From Marisa cornuarietis (taxonomy: Eukaryota; Mollusca; Gastropoda; Architaenioglossa; Ampullariidae): a stretch of DNA of 64,000 nt. Shown here piece after piece: positions 55,074-64,000 of the stretch. The notes under the pieces were generated by a model, which was given only the letters and a program-made list of their open reading frames with translations, made no database searches and was not told the origin of the DNA. Every line of letters begins with the position of its first letter. Within the stretch, counting starts at the first letter, position 1. The DNA lies in NCBI GenBank assembly GCA_004794655.1, contig SMMW01000612.1, positions 752,001 through 816,000 on the forward strand, given 5' to 3'. The position numbers and the translations under genes are program-made.

Positions 55074-56640
55074 GTGAATGTGTTAAATGGCCATTCGTGT
55101 TGTGACATACACAACCTTGATCAAAGTATTGGCCAAATGTGGCGCCTTGTTAAAACCCTAAACGAGAATACTTCTCTTTCTCATTGGCCCACATTACTAG
55201 AAGTGGAGAGAATTCTCCACACTGGGATCAAAACTAGTTACCAACCCATCAGCCTGCTCAGCTGCCTCGGCAAGACTTTCAACCGCATGATTAACAAGCG
55301 CGTGACGTGGTTCCTGGGAACCAACCACCTGTTCACCGAACAACAAACGGCCTTCAGGAAGAACAGGAACACCCAAGTCCTGCTAATTAAGGTAGTGCAA
55401 TTAACAGAAGCTCTTTGAAAAAGTCTTGAAAGCTATTATTCGCAGGAATTTTGGATACATGATTAGCTGGATCAAGTGCATTCTTAGCCACTGAACCGCA
55501 AGGATCAAGCTTAACAATCTTGGACAGACAGTACAAATCCGAGAAGGCTTCCCGCAATGTGGGTTCTTCCTTATACTTTTCCATATTCATTAACATATTC
55601 ATTAACAACATCACCAGCAACCTTTCTAGACGCATCTACAGACGGCTTCATGCTGACAATTTAGCAATGGGTAATGACTCTGAGTCCACCAAAACGGCAA
55701 TCGTTAAGATGCATAAGGACCTCAATAGCACCTCAATAGCAGCCTAAAGACAACCACCAACCCTTCTTCTCCCTCTCAAATACAAAAAGCATAATATGAC
55801 AACCAAGAGCTACCCAAGGAAGATATACCCATCTACCTCTACGTCGGCCTTGAGAGAATGACCACACATCCAAGAGACAGAGAGAGGGGGCTTATGAATG
55901 TCTCTGATGAAGAAACTCTCCGGAACCACGCAACGATCCAGAAGCACCATCCTCAAGTAGGACTCCATAGGCAATGTCCGCCCAGTGATGGAGTAAGACT
56001 TTGTCACCAGTGGCATGGCAGTCAAGAACAACACAAGCCGGCTGGACAAACTGCAAACTACAGGCATGCAAAGCCATCCACTTCATTGAGACTACCACAT
56101 GAGTCACTTCCCCTGACCAGAGACGAGAAGAGAAGCTACTCAGGTTTTCTTCACATTCTGCACACCAAAATTTCACTAAGAATAGACTAAAGATGGCCAG
56201 CTTCAATCAGTTAGCAAAAATGCTGATGAGGAACTATAACGAATTTTTATTGAAAAAGTCCTAGAAGAGCAAAAGCCCCTCCATGATGCTGAAGAATGCG
56301 ACACTTAGCTCCGTGACACCTCTAACTGTAGAGACTTTCAATGGATAATCAGCAAAAAATAAACCAAATTTACTTCTTTAGTCACTTACTTTTAAAGTAA
56401 TGCATCAACGGTGATCAACACCTACACCGCAGGTTTCTCTGATGCTTCTATCCACAATGGAGGCAGTGAAATCGTCATACCTCACTTAGTAGGACGCTGC
56501 ACTTCTATGTCGCTACCTGCTGAATCTCCATCATCAACAACTTGGCAGAACTCACTGCTGTACGGGAAGTTCCCGGACTTGTCGGCATTGAAATCCACCG
56601 GTCCTCTCATATCGTCTTCGAAAACTTGAGTCTTTGACCT
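55074..56640 (+). mobile_element. Degenerate LINE with RT and RNase H (plus)
   Basis: Broken plus-strand frames run in the proper order. First is the RT segment YQPISLLSCLGKTFNRMINK with TEQQTAFRKNRNTQ (about 55230-55380). Next is IFINIFINNITSNLS and a LHADNLA string where the active-site YADD motif belongs (about 55575-55670). Near 56411 comes an RNase H-like start, NTYTAGFSDASIHNGGS, in which the usual catalytic Asp of YTDGS has become Ala. Stops and shifts are many and it is inactive. RNase H points to a clade such as I, R1 or Jockey-related. Confidence 0.75.
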
Positions 56641-57925
56641 TATGCACTTATTGGAATCAGGGTAAGTTCGAGATAAGACATTGCACAGATTCTACGAAAC
56701 AAAAAAAAGAACATGCCGCGTTTATCTGCCATCTGGTTGTGATATCATGTACCACATTAAGAAATATCAAACACGTCGGAGAAACATGGCGACAGCGATG
56801 GAGATGAAGAACTTCACAAAACCTCATGGTAGGTACGATAGATTTTTGTCATGAGGTCGTGTGAAGTCGTCTTTCGTCGCTATTGTCGCCATGTGCCTTC
56901 GATGTGTTTGAGACTGGGAAACCTTCTGGCTCAATCATTACGGTTTTATTTGTGTTGTTTCCTCTTGTTCTGAAAAACTGCTACTGTAGCACGATATATG
57001 CCAATTTTCAACGTCGGAATAACCCAAACTGTCGCTCGTTCTCTCTCTCTTTCTTTGCTTGGCAACGATGTGACTGGTGTCCTAGTGTGACCTAGTACAC
57101 TGTTAGCGGCGCTTGTTGATTGCAAGTACTTTGCTACCGAATAAATAATTAACAGATCTATTTTAGAGACTGCAATTTATGTATCTATTGCTATCTGCAA
57201 AAATCGCAAACGCAAGAAAGATTCTGCAGCTGACAAGGCCGAGCGGTTGTCAGTAGGTAGAACATAGAATATCAGTCCACTTCATCACGCTTGTAAGCCA
57301 GTTGTTCCTCTAACCACATCAACATCGTCAACAAAGCATTAAAGTATTTAGTGGCTGTCAGCTTCTTGTCTCTTTAACTGCGTTTTTGTAGATATTTGCT
57401 TTCTCGATGCCCATTGCCAATTTGTGTTTGGTTTCTTACCAGAAAAAGTAACTTAAATTGGAGACAAAACAATAATAAGAATTCTCTTACCACTTAGAAT
57501 GTTTCCTGAAAGTTTAGTTACAACTTCAAGCTCCCACAAATGTGTACTTAATTTGTCAATTGTATTTTAAAAAAAGGAAATGGCTGGTCATTGGTGCATC
57601 AACGCGATAATTAGGGTAGGCAAAAAATAAATAAATGGAGTATAGTTTTGCTTATTTACGCACACACACACACTTGCACTCGCGCACGCAGGAATGCACC
57701 AAGACACGTACGCAAAAGAATCTAATAGCATTTTAACGAATAAAATAAAATAAAACATAGTTAAAAATTGTGTAAAGCTGCATGTAAATAGACCAAATTG
57801 TTATTACCTGGCAATCAAAAAAGGTAAATTTCAGATTTATGTCCTCTCAAAAGTAGGAGGCCAAATGTAAACAGAATTTTGTGCACTGTGTTTTTAACCA
57901 TTTTTTCTAGAAAATTAATCAAAGC
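56641..57925 (+). other. 5' flank of receptor gene 9, partly duplicated
   Basis: About 57260-57440 corresponds to about 51570-52075 before gene 8 and carries the same LINE debris (TCCACTTCATCAC-CTTG, TTGTAGATATTTGCTTTCTCGATG). CA units lie at 57660-57673. No other gene seen. Confidence 0.5.
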
Positions 57926-57930
57926 CAGAA

Positions 57931-57947
57931 ATATACGTAAAAGACCT
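57931..57947 (+). promoter_or_regulatory. Probable promoter of receptor gene 9
   Basis: ATATACGTAAAAGACCT aligns with the TATA block of gene 8. The TATA match itself is weaker, so expression may differ between the twins. Confidence 0.35.
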
Positions 57948-58009
57948 GAAGAAATTCTTAATAAATGTCTCACTGCCACTTTGATCATTTTCTCTAAATT
58001 GTGAGTACA

Positions 58010-59074
58010 ATGACTGGCTTTTCAAATTCATCGGAAGAAAATGAAACCTCTGTTGGAATTGAAGAAACTAATCTCAGCTCCACAGACCGTCAATTACTGG
58101 ACACAATTATTGGTCTCGGACTAAATTCATTGGCTTGTCTAATCAGCATACCTGCAAATGCAGTAAACTGTCTTGTGTTTAGGAGTCAAGGGCTGCAAGA
58201 CCGTATGAATCTTTGTCTTTTTTCTTTATCCCTTACGGACCTCGTCTATTTGATCTTAACGTGTGTACTCCATCCTGTGTGCTATCTCATTGATATTTAC
58301 GACACCATGGCGATGGATAAGTTTTACACAGAAGGACATATTGCAATTAAAGGCATCTGCTACAGTCTCCGGCATACCTCTGGCTTCATCACCATGGTGA
58401 TCGCAGTAGAAAGATGCGTGTGTGTGATGCTTCCACTGCGAGCATCGACCTGTCTGCAAACTCGGGTCATGGCAGGAATCCTCTTAACAATCTTTGTAGT
58501 GCTTCAGCTTTGTCATATTACGTTTCCAGTCTCATACTACATTGCTATTATGAATTTCACTGGAAGTAAAAAACGGTTTTATTCGACGTCAGAGTTTTAT
58601 AAAGCCCATTCGTTTTTCCTTGAGACATTTATACACACGTTATTAGGATTTGCAGTTCCAACTGCTGTTGTGTTCATCGTGGCTGCGGCCACAGCATTAA
58701 CAGTAATCAAACTGAAAACTAGCATCAGATGGAGAGAAAAGACAAGTTCAATCAGCAGTAGCACTTCCTGTCGACAGAAGGAGCTAACAGTGATGTTGGT
58801 AATAGTTGCCTGCGTCTACACTGGAACCATGCTGCCAATAGTTGTACGGGAAATCTTTCTCCGATTTTGGATTAGTGCTATCACCAATTTTATGTATTAT
58901 GACATTTTTATGACAGTAGTGACGGTTGTGGACTGGATTCCACAAATTAATAGTCTAGTTCATTCTTTTATATATTACAATCGTTCTTCTCGATTCAGAT
59001 TACATTGTAACCTCCTCTTCCATAATATTCGACCAAAGGCGTTTACCTTGGAAACAATTAGCGAAGTTAATTAG
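58010..59074 (+). CDS. Receptor gene 9: class A GPCR, twin of gene 8
   Basis: 354-residue single-exon 7TM receptor. I start at ATG 58010 (MTGFSNSS); the frame is open for three further codons to a GTG. Sequons at N6, N11 and N21. Landmarks: TM1 SIPAN (N50), where most sisters have GIPxN, then LSLTD (D77), ERC (R135), LPLRA, ECL2 with a sequon NFTGS, TM5 with AVPT, ICL3 RWREKTSSISSSTSCRQ, TMLP in TM6, and INSLVHSFIYYNRSSRFR. No TM3-ECL2 cysteine pair. Long runs are the same as in gene 8 (for example NAVNCLVFRSQGLQDRMNLC). ECL2 and the extracellular ends differ more, as expected of a ligand-binding family. Confidence 0.94.
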   Translation: MTGFSNSSEENETSVGIEETNLSSTDRQLLDTIIGLGLNSLACLISIPANAVNCLVFRSQGLQDRMNLCLFSLSLTDLVYLILTCVLHPVCYLIDIYDTMAMDKFYTEGHIAIKGICYSLRHTSGFITMVIAVERCVCVMLPLRASTCLQTRVMAGILLTIFVVLQLCHITFPVSYYIAIMNFTGSKKRFYSTSEFYKAHSFFLETFIHTLLGFAVPTAVVFIVAAATALTVIKLKTSIRWREKTSSISSSTSCRQKELTVMLVIVACVYTGTMLPIVVREIFLRFWISAITNFMYYDIFMTVVTVVDWIPQINSLVHSFIYYNRSSRFRLHCNLLFHNIRPKAFTLETISEVN

Positions 59075-59174
59075 ACTTTCTAAATGTTTGTATACAAAAG
59101 GTCAGAAATTATCATATCATTTGTCCTGCACAGACACACTCTCTCTCTCACACACACACACGCACACACACACA

Positions 59175-59211
<37 letters not shown>

Positions 59212-62099
59212 GCACACAAGTGCGCGCTTAGAAAACTATTTACATTTGCATAATTAAATCTTTATTCATATTCAACAAAATATAGCATGTCCTTCTGACT
59301 GCCTACCCCAGACCGTTTCGTGCGGCGAGAGGAGGTAGTACGTGTGACACACACTTTTGTCACTTGTCCAGTCTATGTTGTCATCAATGTCAGCAATGAC
59401 GGCAAACTCTTACCTATTTTTAGTAAAATTTTATAAACTTTGTATAAAGTCCGCCACCAGTTTAGCATATCTCTGCTCATGTTTTCGTCAGCCGGTAAAG
59501 ACCTGCCAGAAACGACTCAAAATGTACTCAAAACACACAAGAGTGTCTGCCGCAGAGTGCATGTTAAGACAAAGGAGTCACATGATGAGTCAGTAGCTTT
59601 GGTTGTGTTTTTTGCGAGCAGAAAGCAAATGACTACAAAGCCAGCCTCAAGATCGACGAGCCTCGCAAGTCGACTGTGGGAGTGAAGGAATGAAGGGAAT
59701 TAGATGTTATCACTTGAGAGTTGATAGCTCGCTACCCCTTTAATGTGGTTTAGTTTTGCCTTGTGCACTGGGAGGTACGTTGCATGCGTTATTTGGAGCC
59801 ACCACCAACATCTCAAAAACGAAGAAAATTACCGTCAAAAATAAAAAAAAAATGTTTAGGAACAACATACACTCGACAACGACTTCAGGAGGCGGGAGTC
59901 ATTTTGATGGCGGATTGGGCTCAGACCGGACAAACCGGAGTGAACTTGATGACTACAAGTAGAAGATAAACACTCAACTCATGACTACAACATTCTTCCT
60001 TAGCTATCACTTATTCTTATTGTAGGAATAAACTAAGCAGAGCACATCCATCGATAACAAATGGGTGCTACTTGTAAACGCAGATTTAGTATTTGAAGAT
60101 GTGTTTATCGCCGTAAGAACTGCTGGTGCTTTTAAAACATATAGAGTTAAGAGAATATGTTGTGTTTGTGTAGTAACCCTCCTCAAGAAGATTTGCAGCC
60201 TATTTAACTAGAAGCTCTTACAAAAAAACCCATTTAGTTTAATTGTATTCATTTGGTAGGGATTATTAAACACTTAGTTCTTGTTTCAAGGTTGTTATCA
60301 GACAAGTAAAATTATCAGACCTGCTTTTGAAGCCAACTGTAACTAATCGTATAATAACTTTCATGAAAAAAGGCGATGCAACTTGAATACATTTAATCGG
60401 TAGGAACAAATAGAGAAGGCATGCATATTTTTTTCTTCAATGTTGTTATCAAATAGGAAAGTTAAAATATGAGACCAGTTTATTTGAGGCAGTTAATATT
60501 TGCCTTCGAATTAATGTATTACACTAAACTACTTAGTATTGTCATAACTTCCATCTGTAAAAAAATCTGGAGCACACTGCTCTTCCATTTTAAACTATTA
60601 TATCATGAACCCCAGAACAAGACCACATGTCACCTACTGCCTTGACAAAACTTTTGCTGTTTAGCTCAGTGGGGAGTGTACTTTACATCCCACAAATTGT
60701 TATGAAAACAAAAGACACTGACGTTGTATTGAGATATGTATCTCACAGCAGACTGGATACATCGTATTCCAAAGATACCATCACATAAAACCACTAGGAC
60801 ATGTAATGTTTGTTAATTTGCTCATTACTCGTTTGATAAGTAAATTGTAACATTTGTTGAAGCTGTTGTTTATTTACCCAGCATAATCTTACACAAAGTG
60901 GCATTCCCAAAGTCCTCTTTTCTTCTGCTAACGATATTTGAGCGATGAATGTTTTTCTTTGTTTAGTAGATGTTAATTGACATCCCGCTGATCGCTGACT
61001 GAGATTCCACTCACATTTCGAATGTTCAATCACAAAAAAAGAAAAAAAGTAACAATTTTTAACAAGTGGCATTCGTCGTTCAAACTCGCGATAAGTTTAC
61101 ATATTCGAGCTCACTACTTGCAGGTCACACTTTGACAATGAGCTACGATGTTCAGATGTGAGTGCACATTCAATGCTAGTGGTACACATACATAAAGACT
61201 TTATTGTCATCGAAAGAAATTCAGCAGTGTAAGACATCCTCACAATCATTTGGTAGAATCATTTTAACTATATTTTAATTTGACTTCTTCAAACTTTGAT
61301 TATGTTCTTAAGAGCTAGGACCGTGGAAGACCGGTTAGAAGGGATCATATTGCTACAGTTCTCCATGTTTAATCTGCAGCTGTCTGGATGCGCACTTTCT
61401 TTTTTGGGCATATCCGCTTATTTGTGTGTGTTTGTGGGTAAGTGTGTACATGTGTAAAAGAGAAAGAAATAGAGACATAAAAAGTGCTGTAGAACTAATG
61501 CCACCGAAAAATTGGATGAAAATTTTACCCCCACTACAAATGATACTATGAAATATTCTTTATTGGTATGGAACAATGCTGTAGGATAAGTGATATCATA
61601 GAATATTGTGTTGCCATAACCACCCACAGACTGTAACATTTCTATTTCTTGTACATTTTTAAACGCTTTTTCTGTCCAAACTGTTCAAAGTGTCGGATCA
61701 AAGACGATAGTTCTTTTTAGATATTTTCGTCAAAAAGCGAAAGACAAAATATCTCTCGTTTCTATATATCCGGAAAACAACGTTTCCTGCCAAATATAGA
61801 AATACCCTGTATTATTGTAATGTTAACTTTTATGAAAGCAAAATTAAAAATGTATGCAAATAAGAGTATCATTGTTATATTTAGAGTCAACTGGTATGGC
61901 CCGTACATAACAAAGGTCCATGTCACCTTGTTTTATTTGTTTTTAATCGATTGGATCTTCAAACTAACAATATTTTCTTATTTACGCAAAAATCACATTT
62001 TTGACGGTTTACAAGTAAATAAAAAAGACTTGGTTAAACAACTGATTGATAATTTATCCAAATCATATTTCACTGATACTGCTACTATTTCCCTGACTC
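59075..62099. other. Intergenic DNA between genes 9 and 10
   Basis: A CT/CA microsatellite lies at 59137-59222. About 59880-59945 is the duplicated 3' flank of gene 9. A TAGCTCAGTGG string at 60664 looks like a tRNA A box but has no B box. The 99-codon frame at 61820-62119 runs into the 3' end of gene 10 on the other strand and resembles nothing known. Otherwise nothing recognised. Confidence 0.45.
59137..59222 (+). repeat. CT/CA compound microsatellite
   Basis: Alternating CT and CA blocks. Confidence 0.95.
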
Positions 62100-63140
62100 T
62101 TACAACCGAGGGCATATGATGTTATTCAAGATGGAGAAAAGGTGAGTTCGGAATCGCGAAGATCGTGCGAAGAAGACAAAGAAATGCAGAGAACAGTTAA
62201 GCTGTGGAAACCAGTGGACAAAAGAGGTGATGACCATGAAGAAATCGTAAAACCGACTACTACTTAAGACACTGCCCCATAACAAAACACTTACTTCCCG
62301 GGCTACTAGTGGCATCATTGTGACTATGTAGATGCACGAGACAATCACGAGGGTTACTGTCAGCCCCGTCTGGCGGTTGTGGCTGTTACAAGATCCTCGA
62401 CTTTCCTTCTTGCGCCATCTTAAGGCTGCTTTTAGTTGAAATCCAGTGATGGCCGTCGTGACGGATATCACGACGAAAATAGCAAGAGGTACAACAAATC
62501 CAATGCATGTGTGAGTGAATATTGTTATAAACATAGCATTTGTGTTGTAAAACTGAGTACTAACGAATATGTTTTCTACTTTCCCTCCAATCGCAATTTT
62601 AACAACATAATATGAAAGGGGAAGAGTGCTAAAAGAAAGCTGGAATAACAAGAAAGGAAGGAGAAGAAGCACTCCCATGGTGCGTGTTCTCATAAGCGTT
62701 GAAACTCGTAAGGGAAACAATACACACGTGCATCTCTCTATCGCGATCACCATGGTAATAAAGGAGGATGTTGATCGAAACCCATAAGATATGCCCACCA
62801 ATGCCACGTATCCTTTCAAGTAGACCGTTGCAGAGTTCAACTCGTTGCACCACTCTATAAAAAAGTTAACGGGATGCATTGCAAACATGGATATGAGGTA
62901 TACACCGTCAACTAGAGCAAGAGAGAAAAGACAGAAGTTCATCCGATCTCTTAGTCCTTGCCGCCAGAAGACCAAACAGGTGATGGCATTGGCTGGAACA
63001 CCCACCACGCAGATCAGTATTGTAAGACCCACACAGACGACCATGTCCACAAGATGGCGAGTTTCAGCGCTGATCACAGGTGAAAGATCTTGCACTAAGG
63101 TGTCTGGGTATGTCGTAATATTTACCGATACATTTATCAT
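62100..63140 (-). CDS. Receptor gene 10: class A GPCR, minus strand
   Basis: 346-residue single-exon 7TM receptor starting at ATG 63140 (MINVSVN) and ending at 62100. Sequons at N3 and N7. Landmarks: GVPAN (N51), LALVD (D78), ERC (R136), FPLRVSTLMRT, TM5 with VVP, ICL3 RWRKKESRGSCNSHNRQ, TMMP in TM6, and NCSLHFFVFFARSSRFR, where the usual Tyr residues of FVYY are Phe. ECL2 has TQFYNTN, between the TEFYE form of genes 1-5 and that of genes 8-9. ECL1 has a Cys (WCNEL), but position 3.25 and ECL2 do not. Seemingly intermediate between the subfamilies. Confidence 0.94.
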   Translation of the reverse strand: MINVSVNITTYPDTLVQDLSPVISAETRHLVDMVVCVGLTILICVVGVPANAITCLVFWRQGLRDRMNFCLFSLALVDGVYLISMFAMHPVNFFIEWCNELNSATVYLKGYVALVGISYGFRSTSSFITMVIAIERCTCVLFPLRVSTLMRTRTMGVLLLLPFLLFQLSFSTLPLSYYVVKIAIGGKVENIFVSTQFYNTNAMFITIFTHTCIGFVVPLAIFVVISVTTAITGFQLKAALRWRKKESRGSCNSHNRQTGLTVTLVIVSCIYIVTMMPLVAREVSVLLWGSVLSSSRFYDFFMVITSFVHWFPQLNCSLHFFVFFARSSRFRTHLFSILNNIICPRL

Positions 63141-63230
63141 TGAGAATGTTTCACCTGACAGAATACTTTTACTTACTGGGTCTCTACTTTATTTTCAGAA
63201 ACACGAGCTTTTATGCATTTTCCGAATATG
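63141..63230 (-). promoter_or_regulatory. 5' region of gene 10 with TATA-like box
   Basis: On the minus strand GCATAAAAG (63208-63216) lies about 70 bp before the ATG, the usual distance in this family. A splice-donor-like GTAAGTAAAAG lies in the leader near 63167-63177; a spliced leader isoform would remove the annotated ATG if it were used, so I think it chance. Confidence 0.35.
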
Positions 63231-64000
63231 ATACACATCTATTTAACAATTAAAAAAAATCAGAATTATGTTATGAACGACGAATTGGTGCAAAGGTCTT
63301 ATTATCAATTATAAAATTATAAAATATTCCTGGTTAATATAATTTACAGCAAGAGAAACAGTTAAAGAAAAAACACCAAACGTACAAAATAAATAATATG
63401 CATGTGCACATGACTACTTCAACTTGATGAGATAGTCTGTAAATCCGTGTTTTCTCTAAATATGTTTTTTAATCTAAATTTGTCATAAACCTTTATGCAA
63501 ACTGTAGCAGCCTGTACTGTCATAATGTCATTTTTAGCTTTACTTACGATAGCTGCAGGCAATCTTTAATTAATACACCCTCCTGTATGAGAACAGGTAT
63601 ACTGCTGTATGTACAGCGCTTTGTGAAAGAGCATCACTTTCTTCCTCATCGCTCTGTCCGTAGCCGCCAGTCTTTCTACCTCCAGTAGATGTACAAACAA
63701 CCGAGCAAACAATGTAACGAATATGCCCAGGTAAGCTACGAAATTCCTGTCGATATGTGACCCGCCACCACAGTCTTAAGTCAGAAACTGCTTTTTTATC
63801 TTTCTTTTTCTTTCCTTGGTGTTCATGTTTTGGTCCATCTTTAGATACCAAAGATGTTCTTCTAGTTCTAAAACTGAGTGATTTATAAAGGTTAGGGCCC
63901 ATTTTGAGAATAGCGAGTTTAAATATTTTTAGCAATTCCAGTAGGTTTTTCCTTAGCAACGGGTACTTCCAATAGCTAAGATTGCACTAAATTTTGCATG
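63231..64000. other. Window edge, no gene seen
   Basis: AT-rich. A minus-strand frame of 129 codons at 63570-63959 (with KKKKDKK and SDEEESD) is unlike any family I know. It could be part of an exon continuing past the window, but I see no supporting signal. Confidence 0.35.

Noticed and set aside
60660..60710. tRNA-like A box (TAGCTCAGTGG)
   Set aside because: No B box or cloverleaf could be found downstream.
61820..62119. 99-codon plus-strand frame
   Set aside because: No family resemblance; it overlaps the 3' end of gene 10 on the opposite strand.
63570..63959. 129-codon minus-strand frame with charged clusters
   Set aside because: Unrecognised, no promoter or splice evidence; left open because it lies at the window edge.
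1..64000. CRISPR arrays, bacterial operons or phage genes
   Set aside because: No regular repeat-spacer array, Shine-Dalgarno-led gene strings or phage proteins; base composition and gene style are those of an animal nuclear genome.

Overview
This is about 64 kb of AT-rich animal nuclear DNA with no bacterial operon features. It holds an array of intronless class A (rhodopsin-like) GPCR genes set in a transposon-rich background. The receptor style (single-exon 7TM proteins of about 345-375 residues, an ERC motif in place of DRY, a TM7 that ends in an N-S-x-x-H-FFVYY-like string, and dense tandem duplication) resembles the lineage-specific chemosensory-receptor-like GPCRs known from gastropod molluscs. 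The mix of LINE, SINE and hAT remnants also fits a mollusc. I infer a gastropod, but species and ligand cannot be read from the sequence.

Nine intact receptor genes and one clear pseudogene lie 4-8 kb apart. Genes 1-4 (4318, 9457, 15923 and 23225, all +) form one closely related subfamily whose duplication units include flanking DNA. Gene 5 (30209, +) is a diverged member. A broken copy follows at 38238-39212 (+). Gene 7 (47867-46743, -) is nearest in style to that pseudogene. Genes 8 and 9 (52682 and 58010, both +) are a second tandem pair with duplicated flanks. Gene 10 (63140-62100, -) ends the window. Several genes have a TATA box about 55-110 bp before the ATG. Genes 1-4 also share a short sequence block between the TATA box and the expected transcription start.

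Most of the rest is transposon debris. There is a 745-bp hAT-type MITE with a perfect 8-bp target duplication (2674-3418). LINE fragments of at least three types occur, at 1.5, 12-13, 18, 24.7, 26.5-29.4, 40.5-42.3, 43.6, 45.4-46.6, 50.6-51.0, 51.6-52.1, 55.1-56.6 and 57.2-57.4 kb. Two families of tRNA-derived SINE are present (19.6 kb; 36.2, 37.0 and 51.2 kb). Two copies of an undescribed hAT-like element lie at 13.7 and 26.9 kb, and there are many microsatellites. Two LINE copies carry younger insertions, so relative ages can be read from the nesting.

The receptors are not expected to act as a complex. Each is a plausible separate chemoreceptor, and the array looks like a birth-and-death multigene family with fresh duplicates, likely gene conversion and one pseudogene.
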